Under the pieces are notes generated by a model, which was not told where the DNA came from, did not search any database, and was given only the letters and a program-made list of their open reading frames with translations. The translations under genes and the position numbers were made by a program. DNA of 32,970 nucleotides from Rhizobium sp. (lineage in GTDB: Bacteria > Pseudomonadota > Alphaproteobacteria > Rhizobiales > Rhizobiaceae). Below are positions 26,133 to 32,970 of this stretch, in pieces; position 1 is the stretch's first letter; every line of letters begins with the position of its first letter. The stretch spans positions 1-32,970 of the forward strand of contig DPXQ01000039.1 of assembly GCA_003527225.1 (NCBI GenBank), written 5' to 3'.

Positions 26133-27344
26133 ATGTCGAATCTAGCTAGAGCACAGATCAGTGAGGATCCGGCCGACAAGATCATTCGTCACGCGAGGAC
26201 CCTGTCAGGCGAATTGCAAGCGCGGCGCGAGCAAATGTATCCACCCAACGCGCAGAAACAGCTTCGGTACTTCCTCACGAATGAAGTCTCCAAGCTCACG
26301 AACATTCCAGAGTCGACGCTGCGGACTATGTCAATAGAGGGTAAGGGTCCTGTCCCGGCGCGACTTGAGAACAACCATCGTGCCTACACTTTAGAACAGA
26401 TCAATGAGCTACGCGAGATATTCGCAGAGGCTCGGCCATCCGACGCCCGCAGATTCTTACCGCGCCGACGGAGTGGCGAGCACTTGCAGGTGTTGGCTGT
26501 CGCAAATTTCAAAGGGGGTAGCGCGAAAACAACAACGAGTGCGCACCTTGCGCACTATCTCGCGCTGCACGGCTTCAGGGTTTTAGCCATTGACCTGGAT
26601 CCGCAAGCATCTCTTTCAGCTATGTTTGGCGCGCAGCCAGAAATGGATGTCGGCGACAATGAGACGATTTATGGAGCGTTGCGGTACGACGGAGACCGTC
26701 GGGCGATGCGCGACATCATTCGGCCAACATACTTCTCCGGGATTGATCTAATTCCCGGCAATATTGAGGTTATGGAATACGAGCACGAAACGCCGCGGGC
26801 TCTTGCCGATCGACGAATTGGAACCGGCGAAATCTTCTTTGAGCGCCTTCGGCTTGCAATCGCCGAGGTGGAAAACGATTACGATATCGTAGTGCTGGAT
26901 ACCCCCCCTTCCCTCGGCTTCCTCACGCTTGGGGCAATCTATGCGGCCACCGGGCTTATCGTTACCGTGCATCCCGCAATGCTGGACGTGATGTCGATGA
27001 GCCAGTTTCTATTGATGATGGGGGACCTGATCGGTGTCATTCGAGATGCCGGCGCAAAGATGCAACAGGACTTCCTTCGCTATCTCGTTACTCGTCACGA
27101 TCCTAACGACCAGTCACAAGTGCACGTCGTCGGAATGATGCGCAGCCTGTTCGGGGATGACGTACTGACACCGACCGCCGTGGAAAGCAGCGCGGTTGAG
27201 ACTGCGGGTCTAGCGAAGCGGACGCTCTATGAACTCGAACCGGGGAACATTGGCGCTAACACTGTTAAGCGGGCGCGGGAATCGATTGACGCTGTCAATC
27301 AACGAATTGTCGAGCTGATCGAGCGAAGCTGGGGTAGGCCATGA
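26133..27344 (+). CDS. repA: Plasmid partition ATPase RepA (ParA family)
   Basis: RepA is the ParA-type partition ATPase and autorepressor of repABC replicons. The 403-aa protein has an N-terminal winged-helix region (LTNEVSKLTNIPESTLRTMS) and a deviant Walker A, NFKGGSAKTTT, at about residues 125-135, then AIDLDPQASLSAMFG and VVLDTPPSLGFLTLGAI. With RepB bound at parS it segregates plasmid copies. The ATG at 26133 has a weak, distant ribosome-binding site (AGGAAGG). Its stop overlaps the repB start in ATGA. The upstream region carries the tra boxes and likely autorepression site. Confidence 0.97.
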   Translation: MSNLARAQISEDPADKIIRHARTLSGELQARREQMYPPNAQKQLRYFLTNEVSKLTNIPESTLRTMSIEGKGPVPARLENNHRAYTLEQINELREIFAEARPSDARRFLPRRRSGEHLQVLAVANFKGGSAKTTTSAHLAHYLALHGFRVLAIDLDPQASLSAMFGAQPEMDVGDNETIYGALRYDGDRRAMRDIIRPTYFSGIDLIPGNIEVMEYEHETPRALADRRIGTGEIFFERLRLAIAEVENDYDIVVLDTPPSLGFLTLGAIYAATGLIVTVHPAMLDVMSMSQFLLMMGDLIGVIRDAGAKMQQDFLRYLVTRHDPNDQSQVHVVGMMRSLFGDDVLTPTAVESSAVETAGLAKRTLYELEPGNIGANTVKRARESIDAVNQRIVELIERSWGRP

Positions 27345-28342
27345 GCAAGCAAACGGGCCGAAAATCGATCCTCGCAAGCTTCGCGTCTTACACGCCACAG
27401 CAAAATGAGGCAGAGGCCCCGAACGCCGCAGGCGAGGCGACGACATCGTCGTCGCGTGTTGCAGGGGTGATTGGGGCCACGCAGCGCACGCTTGCAGAGT
27501 TGCGGGAAGAGAGAGATGAACTCAAGGCGCTCGTCGCGGCCAGCGGCGAGGTGGAGCTTGATCCGGAAACGGTCGATCCCTCGCCTTTTCCTGACCGCCT
27601 AAATGACGACGACGATGCGGAATTCGAAGCGTTCAAGGCGCTTATTGCCTCTGAAGGGCAGGTAATGCCCATCCTGGTGCGGCGGCATCCCGCAGATCCG
27701 GCTCGATATCAGGTGAGCTATGGTCACCGGCGACTGCGTGCCGCGCGGGAGCTGGGGCTGAAGGTTAGAGCGAAGATCGAAAGTCTCGACGACCGTCAAC
27801 TCGTTATTGCCCAAGGCATAGAGAATTCTGCGCGCCAAGACCTTAGCTGGGCAGAGAAGGCACTATTCGTCACTGGAATGGACTCCGCTGGTGTAAAGGC
27901 ACGCGATATCCGGGCGGCTCTGGCGGTTGATGATCCCGAACTGGCGAGGTTCAGATCGGTTTGCCGAGCCGTGCCGGAAGATGTGATGAGGGCAATCGGG
28001 CGAGCACCGAAAGCTGGGCGTACACGCTGGACCGCATTGGCAAAATCCTGCTCGGATGGAGATGCTATCGCCCGAGTTCGAGAAACCTTGGCAGCTGCCA
28101 AGGTTTCAAAATCCGATGATCGGTTTGTTCTGGCATTGAACGCCGCTGCTGCAAAGACGCGCAGAAAGGCGGAAACGGTGACGGTCGCAGATGATAGCGG
28201 CCGCAAGCTTGGAATAGCCAGCTTCAAGCCGACGGAAGTAAAGATAACATTCAATCCGTCCGTTGCGCCCGGGTTTGCCGACTTCATGCAGAGCGAATTG
28301 CCTGCGCTGGTGGAGCGGTACAAAACGACACGAGATTCATAA
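27341..28342 (+). CDS. repB: Plasmid partition protein RepB (ParB family)
   Basis: RepB is the parS-binding ParB-family protein of the replicon. The 333-aa protein opens MSKQTGRKSILASFASYTPQ, has the ParB domain with PILVRRHPADPARYQVSYGH then RRLRAARELG (GHRR at about 128), a helix-turn-helix segment (DLSWAEKALFVTGMDSAGVK), and a C-terminal dimer region. It overlaps repA by 4 bases (ATGA). One identical palindrome lies inside its 3' coding sequence and a second contains its stop codon; both may be RepB targets. Confidence 0.97.
   Translation: MSKQTGRKSILASFASYTPQQNEAEAPNAAGEATTSSSRVAGVIGATQRTLAELREERDELKALVAASGEVELDPETVDPSPFPDRLNDDDDAEFEAFKALIASEGQVMPILVRRHPADPARYQVSYGHRRLRAARELGLKVRAKIESLDDRQLVIAQGIENSARQDLSWAEKALFVTGMDSAGVKARDIRAALAVDDPELARFRSVCRAVPEDVMRAIGRAPKAGRTRWTALAKSCSDGDAIARVRETLAAAKVSKSDDRFVLALNAAAAKTRRKAETVTVADDSGRKLGIASFKPTEVKITFNPSVAPGFADFMQSELPALVERYKTTRDS
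28082..28107. promoter_or_regulatory. parS-like palindrome within repB
   Basis: A perfect 26-bp palindrome with core CCTTGGCAGCTGCCAAGG. The outer 24 bp are identical to the one at 28340-28365, 258 bp further on. RepB proteins bind such dyads to form the partition complex. It lies in coding sequence and encodes the stretch ETLAAAKVS of RepB. Confidence 0.8.
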
Positions 28343-28365
28343 ACCTTGGCAGCTGCCAAGGTTTA
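28340..28365. promoter_or_regulatory. parS-like palindrome containing the repB stop codon
   Basis: A second perfect 26-bp palindrome with the same core CCTTGGCAGCTGCCAAGG. Its first three bases (TAA) are the repB stop codon. It marks the start of the repB-repC interval that carries the ctRNA. RepB bound here could affect both partition and repC expression. Confidence 0.8.
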
Positions 28366-28421
28366 ATGCGTTGCCGATCCGCCCGATCGGTGTGGAAAGA
28401 GGAGCGGAAGCGAAGAAAGGT

Positions 28422-28475
28422 AAAAAGAAAGGCCCCCGAGCGGCGAACCATCCGAGAGCCTTGTTCCTTGTAGCA
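28422..28475 (-). ncRNA. Counter-transcribed RNA (ctRNA / incA) controlling repC
   Basis: A small antisense RNA gene lies in the repB-repC interval, as in other repABC plasmids, where it represses repC and causes incompatibility. Predicted transcript: start near 28474, end about 28422, roughly 53 nt, near the size I recall for known repABC ctRNAs. It has its own promoter (28481-28509) and a terminator hairpin (28430-28461) followed by a T-rich run on the minus strand. The repC ribosome-binding region is further downstream, so control is likely by structure change or attenuation in the repC leader. Confidence 0.85.
28430..28461 (-). terminator. Intrinsic terminator of the ctRNA
   Basis: On the minus strand AGGCTCTCG pairs with CGGGGGCCT (two G-U pairs) and TTTCTTTTT follows. 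It gives the ctRNA its 3' end and the same stem in the repC leader, on the other strand, may be part of the attenuation switch. Confidence 0.8.
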
Positions 28476-28480
28476 AAGAG

Positions 28481-28509
28481 ACAATAGCCCTCTCTGATTC
28501 GGCTGTCAA
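28481..28509 (-). promoter_or_regulatory. Promoter of the ctRNA
   Basis: On the minus strand TTGACA (28509-28504) is a perfect -35, followed after exactly 17 bases by TATTGT (28486-28481), a 4/6 match to the -10. It is the clearest sigma-70 promoter in the window and faces away from repC. Confidence 0.85.
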
Positions 28510-28567
28510 ATCCGAACATCGTTGACTGCGGTGCATTTCGTTTTGCCCCTCGCTCAAAGGCGAAGGT

Positions 28568-29887
28568 ATGAGAGAGACTATTGTAGCGACGCCCTTTGGG
28601 CGGCGGCCGATGACGCTTAGCCAGATTTCTAGGCAGATGGCAGCGAAAGCGATCAAGCCGGACACCGCGGCCCACAAATGGCACGTGTTCAAGGATATCC
28701 GAGAGGCGCGGGAACTTATTGGCGCTACAGATCGTGGGCTGGCGATCCTCAACGCGCTGCTCACCTTCCATCCGGAAACAACCCTTGCAGGCGACGCTGA
28801 GCTTGTCGTCTGGCCGTCGAACGAGCAGCTTATGGCGCGGGCGAACGGCATGCCGGCAACGACGCTACGCCGACATCTCGCAGTGCTGGTCGACTGCGGT
28901 CTTATCATCCGCCGCGACAGCCCCAACGGGAAGCGCTTCGCCCGCAAGGGTAGGAGCGGAGAGATTGAGCAGGCTTATGGCTTCGACCTCTCCCCGATCG
29001 TCGCCCGCGCGGAAGAGTTTAAGGATCTGGCTGAGGCTGTTCGGGACGAGAAGAAGGCTTTCCGGGTCGCCAAGGAGCAATTGACTCTCCTGCGTCGGGA
29101 TATTGTCAAGCTTATCGACGTTGGCATTGAGGAGCGTGTTCCCGGCAACTGGGGCAGGGTGCAGCAGAGCTATCAGGCTATCGTCGGCCGCCTTCCGCGG
29201 TCTGCACCCAGACAGACCGTCGAGGAGGTTTGCATGGACCTCCATGGGTTATGCTCGGAAATTCGAGACGTATTGGAATCTTTTGCAAAAACACAGAATC
29301 TGGACGCCAATGAGTCCCATTTCGGACGTCACATACAGAATTCAAATCCAGACTCTATATCTGAATCTGAATACAGCTTTGGAAAAGAAGATGAAGCGGG
29401 CGGCAACGCTGCCGAAACCGACAACGTGCGGAGCCTGCCGAGGCGGGATCTACCATTGGGGATCGTGCTGGATGCCTGCCCGGAAATCCGCGAGCTGGCG
29501 CAAGGAGGGGTAATCCGGCACTGGCGCGACTTGCTGGCCGCGGCGGAGGTCGCCCGGCCGATGCTGGGGATCAGCCCGAGCGCCTGGCGGGAAGCTTGCG
29601 AGGTCATCGGCGAGCAGCATGCCGCGATTACGCTGGCCGGGATCTACCAGAGGGCCGGCCAGATCAACAACGCCGGTGGCTATTTGCGCAGCCTGACAGA
29701 CCGCGCCAGAGATGGGAAGTTCTCGACCTGGCCGATGGTCATGGCCTTGCTTCGGGCTAAGCTTGATGCGCAGAAGGCGGCGGACACCCTGGATAGGGGC
29801 CGATCGAATGATGCGGCCGAAGCCGGAGATCGGCTGCAGGTGTCGGATTCGCTGTTGAAGAGCCTGCAGAGGCCGAAATCGCGATGA
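28568..29887 (+). CDS. repC: Replication initiator RepC
   Basis: RepC is the replication initiator of repABC plasmids, acting at an origin inside its own gene. The 439-aa product has PFGRRPMTLSQISRQ near the start, WHVFKDIREARELIGATDRG, then a winged-helix region (WPSNEQLMARANGMPATTLR), and the C-terminal domain ending RGRSNDAAEAGDRLQ. The ATG at 28568 has AAAGG about seven bases upstream. It is preceded by the 225-base ctRNA-bearing leader and followed, 11 bases on, by a convergent recombinase gene. The coding sequence is intact. Confidence 0.97.
   Translation: MRETIVATPFGRRPMTLSQISRQMAAKAIKPDTAAHKWHVFKDIREARELIGATDRGLAILNALLTFHPETTLAGDAELVVWPSNEQLMARANGMPATTLRRHLAVLVDCGLIIRRDSPNGKRFARKGRSGEIEQAYGFDLSPIVARAEEFKDLAEAVRDEKKAFRVAKEQLTLLRRDIVKLIDVGIEERVPGNWGRVQQSYQAIVGRLPRSAPRQTVEEVCMDLHGLCSEIRDVLESFAKTQNLDANESHFGRHIQNSNPDSISESEYSFGKEDEAGGNAAETDNVRSLPRRDLPLGIVLDACPEIRELAQGGVIRHWRDLLAAAEVARPMLGISPSAWREACEVIGEQHAAITLAGIYQRAGQINNAGGYLRSLTDRARDGKFSTWPMVMALLRAKLDAQKAADTLDRGRSNDAAEAGDRLQVSDSLLKSLQRPKSR
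29280..29400. other. AT-rich repC segment with dyad, candidate oriV
   Basis: This part of repC is notably AT-rich compared with the surrounding GC-rich gene and contains an imperfect inverted repeat: TTCAAATCCAGA at 29341-29352 and TCTGAATCTGAA at 29360-29371 (10 of 12 pairs). In repABC plasmids the origin lies in an AT-rich part of repC with a dyad, so this is the likely oriV. Confidence 0.65.
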
Positions 29888-29898
29888 AGGCCGTGCGG

Positions 29899-30798
29899 CT
29901 ATCCGGTGCTGGAAATCAGTCCCGATCGGCGGGCACGGTCGATCAGGTTCTTCACGGAAGAGGGCGACCATTTCGAGCCACCGCGCGGGGTTCGCTCGTG
30001 CAACCTTTCGAGCTGCCCCGCGATTTCGCGCAGCGTCAGGTCCGGGTTCGACGAATGAATGCCGGCGACCAGCGTCATCAACCGATCCTCGGGCAGACGG
30101 GGAGGGGACTTGCGAAGCAGAGCCGGATCGGCCATGCGCTGCGCGACCATCCACTTCACGGCGCGACGAAGGCGTTCCGGCGTCCAGTCGAGGCCGCGCT
30201 GCTTGAGCACTCGGGCGATGTCGTCCCAGGTATGATCCGGTCGCATGCGCCGAACCGTTGGAAGCCATTGGTTGGCGGAAGCCTGGATGCGATCGCCGTA
30301 AGCCGCTTTCTGCACCGCGGTCATTTTGGCCAGCGCCTCGGGGCGCTTTTCCCGGATGCCGGGGTTGCCGGGCAGCCGGCCCTTCGCTTTTGCGGCCTTG
30401 ATGCCTGCCTTGGTTCGCTCGGAGATCAGCGCGCGTTCGAGCTGCGCCACGGCGCCGAGCACCTGGAGCGAAAACATTCCCTGCGGCGTGGCCGTATCGA
30501 TCGGATCGCGCAGCGAACGAAAATGCGCATTCTTCGCCGTCAGATCCTCGATTACTTCGAGCAGATGGCTGACGGAGCGCGCGAGACGGTCGAGCCGCAC
30601 GACCACGAGCGTGTCGCCGGCGCTGATCTCTCGTAGCAGCTTGGCAAGGGCAGGACGCGCCCGCGATGCGCCGGAACCGTGCTCTTGGACGATGACGTCA
30701 CAGCCGGCCGAGCGGAGCTCGATCTCCTGAGCCTCTGTCGCCTGCTCTTCAGTGGAGACTCGTGCGTAGCCGATAAGCTGGCCCCTCACCTGTTTCAT
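29899..30798 (-). CDS. Serine recombinase / resolvase, 299 aa
   Basis: The protein has an intact serine recombinase catalytic domain: LIGYARVSTEEQATEAQEIE with the serine in RVS, VVVRLDRLARSVSHLLEVIE, and LQVLGAVAQLERALISERTK. A C-terminal DNA-binding region of roughly 150 residues follows (AKAKGRLPGNPGIREK, then two helix-turn-helix-like stretches). It is longer than the 180-200 aa Tn3-type resolvases. It starts with ATG at 30798 and is convergent with repC, 11 bases apart. Such genes beside a replicon often resolve plasmid multimers; a res-like region is upstream. Mobile-element origin is the alternative. Confidence 0.9.
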   Translation of the reverse strand: MKQVRGQLIGYARVSTEEQATEAQEIELRSAGCDVIVQEHGSGASRARPALAKLLREISAGDTLVVVRLDRLARSVSHLLEVIEDLTAKNAHFRSLRDPIDTATPQGMFSLQVLGAVAQLERALISERTKAGIKAAKAKGRLPGNPGIREKRPEALAKMTAVQKAAYGDRIQASANQWLPTVRRMRPDHTWDDIARVLKQRGLDWTPERLRRAVKWMVAQRMADPALLRKSPPRLPEDRLMTLVAGIHSSNPDLTLREIAGQLERLHERTPRGGSKWSPSSVKNLIDRARRSGLISSTG

Positions 30799-30840
30799 GC
30801 CGGTCTCGTTTGAAGATCGAGCAGACCCGATATGACGACG

Positions 30841-30893
30841 TGAGCGACATTTCGCGAAAACGTGTCAATGAAATCGAAAAATGGCGACATATT
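30841..30893. promoter_or_regulatory. Candidate res site upstream of the recombinase
   Basis: GCGACAT occurs directly repeated at 30844-30850 and 30884-30890, with an inverted GTGTCA between them (30862-30867) and the palindrome TTTCGCGAAA at 30850-30859. Repeated, inverted GACA/TGTC arms next to a resolvase gene are typical of a res region. It lies about 45 bases before the start. Confidence 0.5.
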
Positions 30894-30982
30894 CCCCTCG
30901 GCGCGTGCTCTGTAGGATAGGCAGGCCTGAGCTTCCGTTGAACCAGCTTCGCAAAGCTCTCTAAGCCGGAATATCTGGTCGT

Positions 30983-31381
30983 TCAGGACACGAGCCGCGC
31001 TGCTTGTCCTTGTTCCGTCAACAGTTCGACGGCCTGCTTATCAAACGAGACAAACGTTTCGCCGCCCAGCCAATTGCCCTCATAGGCCATGATACCATCC
31101 GCAAAATCACCGCCGGCTTCGAGGATGGCAAGCCCGGCTTCAACCGCAGGACGGTTCATGACGACATTGCCTGCATCCAGCAAGTCGCGAATTGTTACGG
31201 CTACATCTGCTTTTGGCAGCTTGGCGCCGCGGCGCAGTATCCAAACGAGTTCGCATAGGCAGGGCAAGGAAACCGCGATCAGTGATGCCTCTTTCAGCAG
31301 TTTGCTGGCAGTCTCCGCTTGCTTTGCATCGTCCTGCAAAACGGCGCGAACCAGGACATTCGTATCGACGGAGATTTTCAT
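30983..31381 (-). CDS. vapC: PIN-domain toxin (VapC family)
   Basis: This 132-aa protein is a PIN-domain ribonuclease of the VapC type, which cleaves specific RNAs when free of its antitoxin. It starts MKISVDTNVLVRAVLQDD with the first acidic residue in DTN, continues CLCELVWILRR, then the acidic pair in AGGDFADGIMAYEG and SFDKQAVELL. The ATG at 31381 overlaps the antitoxin stop (ATGA), so the pair is translationally coupled with the antitoxin first. It probably stabilises the plasmid. The longer frame to 31396 is not favoured. Confidence 0.9.
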   Translation of the reverse strand: MKISVDTNVLVRAVLQDDAKQAETASKLLKEASLIAVSLPCLCELVWILRRGAKLPKADVAVTIRDLLDAGNVVMNRPAVEAGLAILEAGGDFADGIMAYEGNWLGGETFVSFDKQAVELLTEQGQAARLVS

Positions 31382-31629
31382 TCGTCTCCCGCCCAACCAG
31401 AAGCGGCAATCTCGTTCATTTCTTCGATCGTCAGCGGCTTTTTGACCTTACCAGCATGCCGGCCGATGAAATTATCAATGGTCCCGGTTGGCCGGGCCGC
31501 CTTTACCCGAAGCTCACCCCCCGGGAGCTTGTCGAAGTCGATCCGTTCTCCGGGCTTGATGCCCAGATGCTGCAGGAGATCCCGCTTCAGCGTGACCTGC
31601 CCTTTCATTGTTACGGCTAGTGACGTCAT
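31378..31629 (-). CDS. vapB: AbrB/MazE-type antitoxin (VapB-like)
   Basis: The 83-aa antitoxin starts MTSLAVTMKGQVTLKRDLLQ, a swapped-hairpin AbrB-type DNA-binding domain, and ends in a flexible helical tail (KKPLTIEEMNEIAASGWAGD) that should wrap the toxin. It represses its own operon by binding palindromes in the promoter; a candidate lies at 31681-31704. The ATG at 31629 has AAGGA about seven bases upstream; an extra 10 residues from 31659 are unlikely. It overlaps vapC by 4 bases. Confidence 0.88.
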   Translation of the reverse strand: MTSLAVTMKGQVTLKRDLLQHLGIKPGERIDFDKLPGGELRVKAARPTGTIDNFIGRHAGKVKKPLTIEEMNEIAASGWAGDE

Positions 31630-31680
31630 TGGAAGTTCCTTACGTTGAGATTGCTCCACATTGTAATTGAAATGTTCATT

Positions 31681-31716
31681 ACCATCAAGCTGAATCGGGA
31701 TGGTTTTCCAATTATA
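31681..31716 (-). promoter_or_regulatory. vapBC promoter and candidate operator
   Basis: On the minus strand TATAAT (31716-31711) is a consensus -10; no good -35 was found. Immediately downstream ACCATC and GATGGT (31681-31686 and 31699-31704) form an inverted repeat with a 12-base spacer, overlapping the expected start of transcription, as expected for antitoxin autorepression. Confidence 0.5.
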
Positions 31717-31818
31717 GAAGATACGGATAACTGATCATTTGTAAACGTCTCTTGAGGTGAGTTCGCGGTCGCCTTGGCTTGAAAATGCGTTGAAAAACAA
31801 CGTTTTTGGGCGCTGCAA

Positions 31819-31834
31819 GGCCCGCCGGCGGGCC
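31819..31834. repeat. Perfect 16-bp GC palindrome
   Basis: GGCCCGCCGGCGGGCC is perfectly palindromic, 12 bases after a T5 run that follows a small hairpin. It could be a transcription barrier between divergent units or a protein site. No T run follows it on the plus strand. Confidence 0.45.
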
Positions 31835-31901
31835 CGTTGTACAGTCCGGAGCGTCAGTCCGCTCTATATATAATGCGGGCGAAAATTGTATCACAGACGG
31901 T

Positions 31902-31926
31902 TGAAGCTAATGCTATGATAGCTTCA
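31902..31926. promoter_or_regulatory. Candidate operator of the DUF1612-like gene
   Basis: TGAAGCTA at 31902-31909 and TAGCTTCA at 31919-31926 form a perfect 8-bp inverted repeat with a 9-base spacer. It lies downstream of a TATAAT at 31869-31874 and 28 bases before the ATG at 31955, a position suited to repression. Confidence 0.5.
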
Positions 31927-31954
31927 GGATCAAACAATTTACCGAGATATAACA

Positions 31955-32970
31955 ATGGCCTATGAAATAGGTGATTTGCCTCTGGCGACCCTTTTTCCGG
32001 CGGTCGCTCACGCCGAGGATCAACTGGCGCGCCTCGATGAAATTGTACGGCGCAGCCCAGTCGGACCGGGGTTCATCGAGCGGGCACACTTCCATGACGC
32101 CGCCGCCAGCATGTGGATCGCCGGCGAGCTCGTGCACGTCGAAGACCTGGTTCTCCACGATGCTGAGCGGGATGTTCGGGCTCCAACGCACGACATCACC
32201 ATCGCGCATTCTATCCTCCGGACACGGCGGCGCATAGCCGGGGCGGAGGCGGATTGGGCGACCAACCCATCGGGGATCGAAAACCTGATTAGCCGGGCTT
32301 CTATCCCGCCCGGGTGCGAGGGGTTAGGGGAGGGCGCGCGGGCGTCGTTCGCAGAGGCGGCGTTGGATGAGGACCATGATGCCTTCGCTGCGGAGATGGC
32401 CGAAATCGACGCGCTTCTTGACCGTTCGGCTCGCACGCTCGCTGCCGCGGGGAAGGACCGGGAACACAAGGCAGGGTCGTTGGCAGTCGGTGAACTGATC
32501 ATCCGGGATCCGGACTGGGACGAAGGCGGCCGGCTTTCGGAATGGAAAGCCGTCATGCAGCAGGTTGCGGCAATGCCGCCGACGCTCGGCGCTGCGATCC
32601 TTTGGGATGCGTGGGAAATTCTGGAACCGCTGCAAAGACAACATTGGCTCGGTGCGCAGCTCGTGAGTTCCTATCTTCGCGCGCGCGGCAAGCTCGCATC
32701 GCACCTGTTCGGCCTCAATTTTGGCCTGAAGACTATTTCGCGCGAACGGCGCCGGTCTCGGGACCGGACGTCGCGACTGCTCGCCGGGCTTGAGGCCATG
32801 GCGGAGGGAGCAGCGTTGGGGATGAAGGAGATCATTCGGCTCGGCCAGGCGCGGGATCGCCTCGAGCGAAAGCTGCAAGGAAAGCGGTCGTCAAGCAGCC
32901 TTCCCGGTGTCGTGGATTTGCTTTTAACCCGGCCGATCGTCTCGTCAGGGGTCGGAACAAGAGCAGTGCA
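31955..32970 (+). CDS. RHE_PE00001-like (DUF1612/helix-turn-helix) protein, partial
   Basis: This gene runs off the right end. The 338 visible codons are fully open, starting MAYEIGDLPLATLFPAVAHA, then SPVGPGFIERAHFHDAAASM and LHDAERDVRAPTHDITIAHS, which I recognise as the N-terminus of the RHE_PE00001 family common on rhizobial plasmids. Later segments (WDAWEILEPLQRQHWLGAQL, FGLNFGLKTISRERRRSRD) fit its DUF1612 and helix-turn-helix portion. It probably binds DNA; the physiological role is unknown. It has an inverted repeat upstream and is divergent from vapBC. The C-terminus is outside the window. Confidence 0.8.
   Translation, partial: MAYEIGDLPLATLFPAVAHAEDQLARLDEIVRRSPVGPGFIERAHFHDAAASMWIAGELVHVEDLVLHDAERDVRAPTHDITIAHSILRTRRRIAGAEADWATNPSGIENLISRASIPPGCEGLGEGARASFAEAALDEDHDAFAAEMAEIDALLDRSARTLAAAGKDREHKAGSLAVGELIIRDPDWDEGGRLSEWKAVMQQVAAMPPTLGAAILWDAWEILEPLQRQHWLGAQLVSSYLRARGKLASHLFGLNFGLKTISRERRRSRDRTSRLLAGLEAMAEGAALGMKEIIRLGQARDRLERKLQGKRSSSSLPGVVDLLLTRPIVSSGVGTRAV

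Larger units (their letters stand above)
31630..31954. other. Intergenic region between divergent vapBC and the DUF1612-like gene
   Basis: This 325-base, partly AT-rich region holds the vapBC promoter/operator, a short hairpin CGTTG-AAAAA-CAACG followed by TTTTT (31788-31807), a 16-bp GC palindrome (31819-31834), a TATAAT at 31869-31874, and an inverted repeat before the rightward gene (31902-31926). No additional gene is supported. Confidence 0.6.

Noticed and set aside
32020..32878. Minus-strand open frames opposite the right-hand gene
   Set aside because: The plus frame from 31955 is open to the window end and matches the RHE_PE00001 family. The opposing frames are shadows.

Overview
The window looks like the backbone of a repABC-type conjugative plasmid from a Rhizobiales alphaproteobacterium (Rhizobium, Agrobacterium, Sinorhizobium or a close relative). 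The evidence is a complete repA-repB-repC replicon with its counter-transcribed RNA, a Ti-plasmid-like traI-trbBCDEJKLFGHI operon divergent from it, two near-consensus TraR boxes (tra boxes) between the two, and uniformly GC-rich coding sequence. No rRNA, tRNA or CRISPR array was seen.

Layout. 1-1250: an IS110-family insertion sequence. 1487-10646: a rightward block of plasmid accessory genes: a 1698-aa N6-methyltransferase/helicase fusion (DarB-like), a ParB-domain protein, an unknown protein, a DUF7007-like protein, a small charged helical protein and a zinc-finger protein. 10647-15505: a mobile-element and decay zone with a serine recombinase fused in frame to an ISXO2/IS1595-like transposase, an orphan 119-aa gene, an IS1380-family element, a NUDIX hydrolase and about 0.7 kb without a supportable gene. 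15506-25772 (minus strand): the complete Trb mating-pair-formation operon headed by the acyl-homoserine-lactone synthase gene traI. 25773-26132: a shared control region with tra boxes and other palindromes. 26133-29887: repABC with a ctRNA gene between repB and repC, two identical parS-like palindromes at the 3' end of repB and an AT-rich dyad inside repC that may be oriV. 29899-31629 (minus strand): a serine recombinase with a res-like region, then a VapBC-type toxin-antitoxin pair. 31955-32970: the start of an RHE_PE00001/DUF1612-like gene that runs off the window.

How the parts work together. TraI should make an acyl-homoserine lactone; with TraR (not in this window) this would activate both trb and, through the boxes facing repA, repABC, linking conjugation to copy number as on Ti plasmids. 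RepA/RepB/parS should segregate the plasmid, the ctRNA and RepA/RepB should limit RepC, VapBC would stabilise it, and the recombinase may resolve multimers. The methyltransferase/helicase block may protect transferred DNA from host restriction; that role is inferred.

The least expected observations are: a near-duplicate C-terminal tail shared by TrbJ and TrbK; a perfect 16-bp palindrome lying exactly 20 bp from the centre of one tra box; a RepB-site palindrome that contains the repB stop codon; the recombinase-transposase chimera; and the absence of traR/traM where trbI is followed by decayed DNA.
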